Positions 36,842-44,121 of a DNA stretch of 64,000 bases are shown in pieces; positions within the stretch are counted from its first letter, which is position 1; every line of letters starts with the position of its first letter. The position numbers and the translations under genes are program-made. Source of the stretch: Lentzea albidocapillata (GTDB lineage Bacteria; Actinomycetota; Actinomycetes; Mycobacteriales; Pseudonocardiaceae); NCBI RefSeq assembly GCF_000719115.1, contig NZ_JOEA01000020.1:62001-126000 (forward strand), in the 5' to 3' direction. The notes beneath the pieces were generated by a model that saw only the letters and a list, made by a program, of their open reading frames with translations, did no database searches and had not been told where the DNA came from.

Positions 36842-37948
36842 GTGACCCCCGACGTCCTCCCCGTCGCGGAGGAGTTCGTCCGCATGTTCCACGCGGCGCA
36901 CTCCGACGCAGGCTCGCTGTCCGCCCGCATCGCCCAGGTGCGCGCCGAGATCACCGAGACCGGAACCTACCGCCACACCACCAACGAACTCGCCTACGGC
37001 GCGCGGATCGCGTTGCGAGATTCCGGCTGGTGCACCTCCGGTGTGCCTTGGCGCCGCTTGAAAGTCCGCGATCTGCGCGGCTACCGCAACGCCGCCGCAG
37101 TCGCCGGCGAATGCGTCGAACACCTGCGGCTGGCGACCAACGGTGGTGAAATCCGGCCGCTGGTAACGGTTTTCGCGCCGGACGCACCCGGTTCGCCCGG
37201 GCCGGTGATCTGGAACGAGCAGCTGATCCGGTACGCCGGGTACGCCGACGGGATGGGGGACCGCCGGTACACCCAGTTCACCGAGACCATGCAGGGCATG
37301 GGCTGGCGTCCGCCGGTGCGGCGTTCACGCTTCGACCTGCTGCCGTTGGTGGTGGAGACGCAGCACGAGGGGCCGCGGCTGTTCACGCTGCCGTCCGAGA
37401 TCGTGCACGAAGTTCCTTTGGAGCACCCGACTCTGCCGTGGTTCGGCGAGATGGGCCTGCGCTGGCACGCGGTTCCGGTCATCTCGAACATGCGGCTGTC
37501 GATCGGTGGCGTGCACTACCCCGCCGCGCCGTTCAACTCGTGGTTCGTCGGCGCCGAGATCGGCACGCGGTCACTGGCTGAGGAAGGTGCTTACGGTGTG
37601 GCGCGTGAGGTCGCCGATGCGTTGGGTCTGGACACCTCGTCCGAACGCACGCTGTGGCGGGACTTCGCGACCGTTCACCTGAACGCTGCAGTGCTGCACT
37701 CGTTCGACAAGGCGGCCGTCACCATCACCGACCACCACGCGGAAGCGTTGCACCGCCTCGCCTGGCTGCGTTCCCGCCAACGGCCTTCCGCCGCGCGGCC
37801 CGCGTTCCGGCTCGACAGCGCAGCCGCAGCGCGTGCACGGAACGGTTCTCCGGCGCGCTTCACGGCCGCGTTGGACGAGACCCGTCCCCAGCCGACGAGC
37901 CGGCTGGCGGAGCTGCTCCGCCAGCAACACTCCCTGACCAGCGTCTGA
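36842..37948 (+). CDS. nos: Bacterial nitric oxide synthase, oxygenase domain
   Basis: A 368-aa heme enzyme converting L-arginine to NO and citrulline. Landmarks: a heme-thiolate cysteine at about residue 64 in DSGWCTSGVPW (the usual RCIGR is changed), LATNGGEIRPLVTVF, VIWNEQLIRYAGY, and the arginine-site region PFNSWFVGAEIGTRSL. There is no reductase domain, as in other bacterial NOS. GTG 36842 follows TAGCGT by 8 nt; ATG 36788 is an alternative adding 18 residues. No biosynthetic cluster or partner reductase beside it. Confidence 0.88.
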   Translation: MTPDVLPVAEEFVRMFHAAHSDAGSLSARIAQVRAEITETGTYRHTTNELAYGARIALRDSGWCTSGVPWRRLKVRDLRGYRNAAAVAGECVEHLRLATNGGEIRPLVTVFAPDAPGSPGPVIWNEQLIRYAGYADGMGDRRYTQFTETMQGMGWRPPVRRSRFDLLPLVVETQHEGPRLFTLPSEIVHEVPLEHPTLPWFGEMGLRWHAVPVISNMRLSIGGVHYPAAPFNSWFVGAEIGTRSLAEEGAYGVAREVADALGLDTSSERTLWRDFATVHLNAAVLHSFDKAAVTITDHHAEALHRLAWLRSRQRPSAARPAFRLDSAAAARARNGSPARFTAALDETRPQPTSRLAELLRQQHSLTSV

Positions 37949-37974
37949 CTTCCCCATCACACGCTGGTGGGGAC

Positions 37975-38073
37975 CTAGTGCTTCGAGTCGATCATCACGC
38001 CTGACAGAGCCATCAGAGCAAGGACCAACAGACCGACCACCGCGGCGGCCCAAGTGAACACAACTGACAACAT
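37975..38073 (-). CDS. 32-aa single-pass membrane microprotein
   Basis: ATG 38073 with GGAGG 5 nt upstream. The sequence is almost entirely one transmembrane helix (WAAAVVGLLVLALMALSGV) followed by the cytoplasmic tail MIDSKH. Similar-sized accessory peptides occur with transporters, but none is adjacent. Between nos and an orphan kinase. Function unknown. Confidence 0.5.
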   Translation of the reverse strand: MLSVVFTWAAAVVGLLVLALMALSGVMIDSKH

Positions 38074-38241
38074 GGCGTCCTCCATCTCCCGACTTTCGCT
38101 CCTCCAGAGTCCGTGACCGGCGCGTAATCCGGCATCCGCCGTGAGGGTGTTTCCGCAGGTCGTTCCATCAGCCTTCTGGCTGATGCCGTGGTAGCCCCCG
38201 GTCGGACGCGGGGTCGCACTTTCGGCCCTACTGTTGCTCGG

Positions 38242-39399
38242 GTGGAGAGCACGGAACTGAACTGGCGGTTGCTCGCCAAACGTCAGTGGCCGCTGGCGGT
38301 CTCGCTCACCGCCATCGCCCTGCTGGAGACCGGTTCGATCTCGACAGGTCTCGGCTGGTGGCAGGTGCCGGGTGTCGCGGTGGTCTGCGTGATCGCCGTG
38401 CTCGCACCCCGCAGGCCGTTCGACGCCGCACTCGCGCTGGCGTTCGCCGTCGCCTGCGTCGCCGTCTACATGCGGCTGCTCGGAGTGTCGATCGAGCCGC
38501 ACCTGTTCTGGAGCGGCGCGGGCATCTCGATGACCGGGGCCGCGATGGCCACCATCGCGACTCTCGTGCGGGACGCGACGCGGGTCAAGGCAGTGGCGGG
38601 AACGCTGGTCGTGCTCGCTGCCATGGCGTTCGCGGAGGTCCTGGGATGGCCGATCGTGGCGGCGCGCGAGTATCGCGAGTGGAGCCCGGACACGTGGAAC
38701 TTCCTGATCGCGGCGGTTGTTCTGCTCGTCCTGTCGGTAGGCACCGGGATGTACTTCCGGGCACGTGACGACGAACGCGCGTCTCAGCTGGCTGCTTCCG
38801 TTGCGGCGGCCCAGAACGCCGAGCGGATGGCGTTGGCGCGCGAACTGCACGACGTGGTCGCGCACTATGTGACGGCGATCGTCGTGCACGCGCAGGCAGG
38901 TCAGCTCAACCGCGAGGTCGACGTGCTGCCGTCGATCGCCTCGTCCGGTACCGAGGCGCTGACCGCGATGCGGCGGCTCGTGGGAACCATGCGGGACGGG
39001 AGTTCCGAGGGTCCGGCCGCTTCTTCGTCGTTGATGGACGACGTGCGGGCGCTGGCCGCCGAGTCCGGTCTGCCGGTGCGGCTCTCGTTCGACCTGCAGG
39101 ACGCGGTGCCGCAGGAGCTGGCCCGCTCGGTGCTGCGCCTGGTGCAGGAATCGCTGACGAACACCCAGAAACACGCTTCCGCTGTGTCCTCAGTGGACGT
39201 CTCGCTGTCCTCAGGCGACGGCGTGCTGCACCTGGCGGTGCTCGACGACGGCGTCGCGTCCGGTGTGCCCGTGGGCGGATCGGGAGGCTACGGGCTCGTC
39301 GGCATGCGCGAGCGCGCGGAACTTCTGGGCGGCACCTTCTCCGCAGGCCGACGCGAACCGACTGGGTGGACGGTCCGCGCCGATCTGCCGATCAGCTAG
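38242..39399 (+). CDS. Orphan histidine kinase (HisKA_3)
   Basis: A 385-aa sensor kinase: about five to six membrane segments in the first 170 residues, coiled coil, phosphoacceptor motif ARELHDVVAHYVTAIVVHA, HATPase motifs ESLTNTQKHA and GYGLVGMRERAELLGG. GTG 38242 is preceded by TACTGT with 7 nt between (leaderless). No response regulator gene is adjacent, so the partner is elsewhere or is the regulator at 27535. Confidence 0.9.
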   Translation: MESTELNWRLLAKRQWPLAVSLTAIALLETGSISTGLGWWQVPGVAVVCVIAVLAPRRPFDAALALAFAVACVAVYMRLLGVSIEPHLFWSGAGISMTGAAMATIATLVRDATRVKAVAGTLVVLAAMAFAEVLGWPIVAAREYREWSPDTWNFLIAAVVLLVLSVGTGMYFRARDDERASQLAASVAAAQNAERMALARELHDVVAHYVTAIVVHAQAGQLNREVDVLPSIASSGTEALTAMRRLVGTMRDGSSEGPAASSSLMDDVRALAAESGLPVRLSFDLQDAVPQELARSVLRLVQESLTNTQKHASAVSSVDVSLSSGDGVLHLAVLDDGVASGVPVGGSGGYGLVGMRERAELLGGTFSAGRREPTGWTVRADLPIS

Positions 39400-39476
39400 T
39401 CGCGGATGACTTCGAACTCCTGCGTCATCTCGACATCGCTTTGCTGGTCGTCGTTCTGAGGGTCGATGTCGGCCAC
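39396..39476 (-). CDS. Candidate 26-aa acidic peptide gene
   Basis: GTG 39476 has GGAGG 6 nt upstream. The peptide is ADIDPQNDDQQSDVEMTQEF-rich, acidic, ending VIRD, with no Cys, Ser or Thr-rich core. Its TAG overlaps the kinase stop tail-to-tail. An inverted repeat lies immediately upstream (39489-39521). It could be a small regulator or a leader-like peptide; no family recognised. Confidence 0.4.
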   Translation of the reverse strand: MADIDPQNDDQQSDVEMTQEFEVIRD

Positions 39477-39488
39477 TGAATGCCTCCG

Positions 39489-39521
39489 CATGATCACGCC
39501 CGGTCGTGGAGTGTGATCATG
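39489..39521. promoter_or_regulatory. Perfect 9-bp inverted repeat upstream of the peptide gene
   Basis: CATGATCAC (39489-39497) and GTGATCATG (39513-39521) with 15-nt spacer; a likely operator or hairpin in the peptide gene's promoter or leader. Confidence 0.5.
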
Positions 39522-39574
39522 CCAACTCAGCGCCGGGTCGGCGGCTTGGGGGTGGCGGGCTTCTGCGGATGCAC

Positions 39575-39609
39575 AAAGGGCCCGTCGCATCACGCGTGAC
39601 GAGCCCTTT
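39575..39609. terminator. Bidirectional terminator-like hairpin
   Basis: AAAGGGCCCGTC (39575-39586) pairs with GACGAGCCCTTT (39598-39609) with one mismatch; A- and T-rich ends make it usable in both directions. No protein-coding gene ends nearby on the plus strand, hinting at a short transcript ending here. Confidence 0.6.
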
Positions 39610-39736
39610 GGTCGGGGAGAAGTTTTAGGCCGGGGCGGACCCTGGGGGTCGGCCCGCGCCCGACACAGCGAGGATGCCCACCGCGTCCGGATGCATGCAT
39701 GCTTGTGACCGGCATCACAGTGGCAGGATTCTTCGC

Positions 39737-41044
39737 ATGTCACTGCGTCTGCACGCCCCGGTGGTCCTGCCCTGCGACCCGTCCTGCGCCGTGTTGCGCG
39801 ACGCGGTCGTGGACGTCGTCGACGGCCGGATCACCTACGTGGGTGCCATCTCCGATGCCCCCGCCTTCGACGGCGAGGTCCGCGCGCTGTCGGGGATCCT
39901 GATGCCCGGCCTCGTGAACACCCACGCGCACAGCCCGATGACGGTGCTGCGCGGCCTGGGCTCCGACCTGCCGCTGCTGCGGTGGCTGCAGGAGCAGATG
40001 TGGCCGAACGAGGCGCAGATGACGCCCGCCGACATCGGCACCGGCATGTTGCTCGGCGCCGTCGAGATGCTGCGGCACGGCGTCACCACCTCCGCCGAGA
40101 TGTACTTCCACGGCCGCGAACTGACGGAGGCCGTCCTGGCCGCCGGGTCACGGGTGGTGTTCGGCGGGGCGATCCTCGACGTGCCGGGCATGGACTGGAA
40201 GTCGCTGACCGACGAGATCTCCGCGTGGATCGACGCCGACGGGCTGCGGTTCGGGCCTGGTGAGCGGGTCGAGCTGGCCTACGGGCCGCACTCCGCCTAC
40301 ACGCTGTCGGCTCCTCAGCTCACGTCGATCGCTCTTGAGGCGCGGGCCCGTGGGGCGCTGTTCATGGTGCACGTGGCCGAGTCGCCGTTCGAGGACGAGG
40401 CCGCCCGCACCGAGTTCGGGTCCGTGCCGGCCCTGATGAAGGCTTCGGACGTGCTGGGCGGACGGGTGTTGTCCGCGCACTCCGTGCACCTGTCCGACGA
40501 CGACATCGCCCTGTACGCGGCGTACGGCGTCGGCGTCGCGCACTGCCCCGGCTCCAACACGAAGCTCGCTTCGGGCATCGCGCGGGTGCCCGAACTGCTG
40601 GCCGCGGGCGTGGCGGTCGGGCTGGGCACCGACGGGCCCGCGTCCAACGACGACCTGGACCTGCTGGAGGAAGCGCGGCTGGCCGGCCTGCTCGCCCGCG
40701 TCTCCAAGATGGACGCGACGGTGCTCGGGGCCGCGCAGGCGTTGCTGATGGCCACTCGGGGCGGGGCCGACGCGCTGGGCCGCGACGACATCGGCGCGCT
40801 GGAGGCCGGTCGCTGGGGCGATGTCGTGCACGTCGCCGCCGACGACCCGGCGTTCGCGACCGGGCTGGACGCGCCGGACTCGCAGCTGCTGGCGAACCTC
40901 GTCTGGGGGTCCGGGTCGCGCCGGGTCACCGACGTGTGGGTCGCCGGTGACCACGTCGTCGCAGGTGGGGAGTCGACTCGGGTGGATCGGCACGAGGCGC
41001 AGGCCGGAGTCGCCGCGGTGGCACGGCGACTGCGCAGCGTCTAG
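39737..41044 (+). CDS. Amidohydrolase (SAH/MTA or guanine deaminase-like)
   Basis: A 435-aa metal-dependent hydrolase. Metal-binding NTHAHSP near 57, HVAESPFEDE, AHSVHLSDDD and GTDGPASNDDLD match the aminohydrolase family acting on methylthioadenosine, S-adenosylhomocysteine or related bases. The exact substrate is open. ATG 39737 follows CAGGAT by 8 nt. The 3' end faces a convergent SDR across a long inverted repeat. Confidence 0.85.
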   Translation: MSLRLHAPVVLPCDPSCAVLRDAVVDVVDGRITYVGAISDAPAFDGEVRALSGILMPGLVNTHAHSPMTVLRGLGSDLPLLRWLQEQMWPNEAQMTPADIGTGMLLGAVEMLRHGVTTSAEMYFHGRELTEAVLAAGSRVVFGGAILDVPGMDWKSLTDEISAWIDADGLRFGPGERVELAYGPHSAYTLSAPQLTSIALEARARGALFMVHVAESPFEDEAARTEFGSVPALMKASDVLGGRVLSAHSVHLSDDDIALYAAYGVGVAHCPGSNTKLASGIARVPELLAAGVAVGLGTDGPASNDDLDLLEEARLAGLLARVSKMDATVLGAAQALLMATRGGADALGRDDIGALEAGRWGDVVHVAADDPAFATGLDAPDSQLLANLVWGSGSRRVTDVWVAGDHVVAGGESTRVDRHEAQAGVAAVARRLRSV

Positions 41045-41048
41045 CCAC

Positions 41049-41153
41049 CTAGTGGCGCGACCCGGAACGTTGGCGAGGTAATCCACGCTCAGCAGGGCGC
41101 CTCGCCCGTCTGACCGCGAATTCCCCCGGCAACGTTCCGGGCCACGCCACTAG
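41049..41153. repeat. 105-nt element with 24-nt terminal inverted repeats (22/24) between convergent genes
   Basis: Arms 41049-41072 and 41130-41153 are reverse complements except for two positions; they begin CTAGTGGCG and run to CCCGGAACGTTG. The 57-nt spacer has an inner stem (GCGAGG / CCTCGC). The SDR stop codon lies inside the right arm. No T-tract. Confidence 0.7.
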
Positions 41154-41827
41154 TGCGGCCGCGACCGCACGTTGATCTCGGTGATGTGGGCGTCGGGCGT
41201 CGCCAGCACGGCCGACGCCACCGCCCGCCCGATCGAGGCCGGGTCGATGTACTTCGACGGGTCGTACTCGCCACCCTCCTGGCGCCGCACGTCCTGCTGC
41301 ATCGGCGTGGCCGTGCGGCCGGGGTAGACCGTGGTCACCCGCAACGACGGCTCGTCGCCGCGCAGGGCGTCGGCGTAGGCGCGCAGAGCGAACTTCGAGG
41401 CCGCGTAGACGCCCCAGCCGGGGTTCGCGGCCAGGCCGGCGCCGGAGTTGATGAGCACGACGTGGCCGGAGGCGGCGCGCAGCTGCGGCAGGACGAGGTT
41501 GGTCAGTTCGGCCACCGCGAAGACGTTCACGTCGAACGTGCGGCGCCAGTCGTCCTGGGAGGCCTCGGCCAGCGGGCCGAGCAGGGCGATGCCGGCGCTG
41601 TGGACGATCACGTCGAGGCGCGAGACGGCGGCCACGTCGGCACTGGCGACGTTCGTCAGGTCGAACGGCCACGCCTGCGCGCCGGGGAGTTCGGCGGCCA
41701 GCACCGACAGCGACGTCTCGTCGCGGCCGCCTAGCAGCAGGTCGTGAGTTGTGGCCAGATTTCTGGCGATGGCCGAGCCCATTCCGCTGGATGCCCCGGT
41801 GACGAGGGCGACCGGACGATCACTCAT
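41150..41827 (-). CDS. Short-chain dehydrogenase/reductase
   Basis: A 225-aa classical SDR: cofactor loop TGASSGMGSAIA (about 10-21), HSAGIA (NNAG equivalent), catalytic Ser in INSGAG and YAASK with Tyr-x-x-x-Lys. ATG 41827. Substrate unknown. Single gene. Confidence 0.9.
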   Translation of the reverse strand: MSDRPVALVTGASSGMGSAIARNLATTHDLLLGGRDETSLSVLAAELPGAQAWPFDLTNVASADVAAVSRLDVIVHSAGIALLGPLAEASQDDWRRTFDVNVFAVAELTNLVLPQLRAASGHVVLINSGAGLAANPGWGVYAASKFALRAYADALRGDEPSLRVTTVYPGRTATPMQQDVRRQEGGEYDPSKYIDPASIGRAVASAVLATPDAHITEINVRSRPH

Positions 41828-41898
41828 GGGGCGACCATAGTGCCCCGGTGGGTGCAGCCACCCGTCACACGGACGGACGGCTGCACCGGCTGACAAGA

Positions 41899-43992
41899 TC
41901 AGTCGCAGATCTTGCGACGGTCCTTGCGCCACACCACCGCGACCGACGGACGCGGCTGCGAGGTGCCACCGTCCGGCCAGTGCGACAGCGGGTTGTTGGC
42001 CGAGGCGCCGTCGATCTCGCCGGGGTGCTGCACGGACACCAGCACGAAGTCGTCCTCGATGACCGGGCCGCAGGCTTCGCCACCGATCGGCACGGTGAGG
42101 AACTGCTTCACGAAACCGCGGTGCCTGCCCTCGACCGGCACAGCGAAGATGCCGTCGTTGGACTTCAGGGCGTTGCCGTCGGTGGAGATCCACAGGTTGC
42201 CCCGCGAGTCGAACGCGACGTTGTCCGGGCAGGAGATCGGGCTGACCTGCCCCTTGTCGTACCCGCCGAAGTAGGTGCCGGGGTCGTTGGGGTCACCGCA
42301 CACCAGCAGCAGCTTCCACGAGAACGTGGTCGCCGTGTTGTCACTGTGGCGCTCCTCGAGCTCCAACACGTGACCGTGCTTGTTGCCGAGCCGCGGGCTG
42401 ACCTCGGTGGCGCCTTCCTTGCCGGGCTTGCCGCGGTCGGTGTTGTTGGTGAGCGCCGCGTAGACGCGGCGGTTCCTCAGCGACGGCTCGACGTCCTCCG
42501 GCCGGTCCATCTTCGTGGGGCTGACCTTGTCGGCGGCGAGGCGCGTGAAGATGTAGACCTCTTCGGCGGTGAAGCCGGGCACGAACGACCTGTCGTTGTG
42601 CGCCAGTGGAATCCACTGACCTGAGCCGTCGAACTCACCGTCCGACGGCAGCTTGCCGGTCCCGTCGATCTCGGAGGCCGGACTGTCACCGGTGAACTTC
42701 GCGACGTAGAGCGTGCCCGAGTCGAGCAGGCGCTTGTTGTGCTCGCGTGCGCGCTTCGAGCTACCCGGCATGTAGCACTCGTCGGTGACGAACTTGTACA
42801 TGTAGTCGAAGCGCTCATCGTCACCCATGTACGCGACAACGCGACCGTTGCGAGCGACGATGACGTTCGCGCCCTCGTGCTTGAAGCGACCGAGCGCGGT
42901 GTGCTTGACCGGCGTCGACGTCGGGTCGAGTGGGTCGATCTCGACGACCCAGCCGAAGCGGTTGGCCTCGTTGGGCTCCTGCGTGAGATCGAAGCGCTTG
43001 TCGAACCGCTCCCACTTACGCGTCGATGCCGTGCCCCTGATGCCGTAACGCGCGTTGCGCGCCTTGGCGGTCGCGTCGGTCACCAGGTCGCCGTTCGCGA
43101 AGTACTGGTTGAAGTTCTCCTCGCCGGACAGGATCGTGCCCCACGGCGTGACGCCGCCCGCGCAGTTGTTCTGCGTGCCCAGCACGACCTTGCCGCTCGG
43201 GTCGGCCGACGTCTTGAGGTACTTCGAGTCGGCGGCCGGACCACGCATCTCGAACGGCGTGGTGAGCGTGATACGGCGGTTGTAGCGGCGCTTGTCCTTC
43301 GACACCACCAGCTTGCCGCTGCGGTGGTCGCGCTCGACCTGCACGACCGAAAGGCCGTGCGCGGCCCACGCGATCTTGACCTGCTCCTCGGTCGGGTTGT
43401 TCGCGTCCCAGTTCTTGAACATGAACTCTTCGGACGAGTACTCGTGGTTGCTCACCATGAGCCAGCGGTTCCAGCCGGGCAGCGGAACGAGACCGCAGAA
43501 GTCGTTGTTGTAACCGAACTGCTTCGCCTGGGCGGCGGCGGTCTGGTTGTCGAAGTCGAACTTCGGCGCGTCCGACAGCACCGCGTCGCCCCAGCGGATG
43601 ACGACGTCCTGCTGGTAGCCCTTCGGCACGACGACCGCGTCGAGGGTGTTGGGCTGCACCGGCTCGAAGTTGAGTCCGTCACGGTCGCGGCCGAACTTGA
43701 GGCCGAGGTCGAGGTCGAGGTCAACGTCGACCGGAGCGGCGGCGGCGGTACCGGAGAACGCGAGCGCGCCGGCGCCCGCGGCCGCGACGACGGCGCCGGC
43801 CTTCAGTATGCCGCGGCGGCTCACGACCTCCTTGACGACGTCGCCGAAGTACGCGTTGGCCGAGGTGTTGGGAGCCTCGTGCGAACACGCGTTGCCGCAG
43901 CGGTACTGGCAGGTGACGGCCTGGCGCCCGAGCGGGTGGTTGGCCGTGAGCAGGGGCAGCAGGCGACGGCCCGGATCGGTGGGTGAGGACAC
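41899..43992 (-). CDS. PhoX-family alkaline phosphatase 1 (Tat-exported)
   Basis: A 697-aa enzyme releasing phosphate from extracellular phosphoesters with a Ca/Fe cofactor. An unusual N-terminal part with cysteines (CQYRCGNACSHEAPN) precedes the Tat motif SRRGILKAGAVVAAAG at about 58-73. Family blocks include NNCAGGVTPWGTILSGEENFNQYF, HEYSSEEFMF, YMGDDERFDYMYKF and SCPDNVAFDSRGNLWISTDG. GTG 43992 has GGAGG upstream. Tandem paralogue follows at 44122. Confidence 0.92.
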   Translation of the reverse strand: MSSPTDPGRRLLPLLTANHPLGRQAVTCQYRCGNACSHEAPNTSANAYFGDVVKEVVSRRGILKAGAVVAAAGAGALAFSGTAAAAPVDVDLDLDLGLKFGRDRDGLNFEPVQPNTLDAVVVPKGYQQDVVIRWGDAVLSDAPKFDFDNQTAAAQAKQFGYNNDFCGLVPLPGWNRWLMVSNHEYSSEEFMFKNWDANNPTEEQVKIAWAAHGLSVVQVERDHRSGKLVVSKDKRRYNRRITLTTPFEMRGPAADSKYLKTSADPSGKVVLGTQNNCAGGVTPWGTILSGEENFNQYFANGDLVTDATAKARNARYGIRGTASTRKWERFDKRFDLTQEPNEANRFGWVVEIDPLDPTSTPVKHTALGRFKHEGANVIVARNGRVVAYMGDDERFDYMYKFVTDECYMPGSSKRAREHNKRLLDSGTLYVAKFTGDSPASEIDGTGKLPSDGEFDGSGQWIPLAHNDRSFVPGFTAEEVYIFTRLAADKVSPTKMDRPEDVEPSLRNRRVYAALTNNTDRGKPGKEGATEVSPRLGNKHGHVLELEERHSDNTATTFSWKLLLVCGDPNDPGTYFGGYDKGQVSPISCPDNVAFDSRGNLWISTDGNALKSNDGIFAVPVEGRHRGFVKQFLTVPIGGEACGPVIEDDFVLVSVQHPGEIDGASANNPLSHWPDGGTSQPRPSVAVVWRKDRRKICD

Positions 43993-44043
43993 GCAGGCCT
44001 CCGAGATCGGTCAGTGTGGGAACTGGCCGAACCTAAGAGCCGA

Positions 44044-44088
44044 ACGAGTTCGCCAGCCGTCCACAAGATGAACGGCGGGCGAACTCGT
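44044..44088 (-). terminator. Stem-loop between the two phoX genes
   Basis: ACGAGTTCGCC (44044-44054) and GGCGAACTCGT (44078-44088), a perfect 11-bp stem with 23-nt loop, 34 nt after the end of phosphatase 2. Terminator or processing site. Confidence 0.5.
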
Positions 44089-44121
44089 ACTACACCGCAA
44101 CGATCACAGCACGCAGGGTGA

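Noticed and set aside
39519..39599. 26-codon plus-strand ORF with two cysteines ending at the hairpin
   Set aside because: No ribosome site and it runs into the terminator stem; kept only as part of the small-transcript idea.
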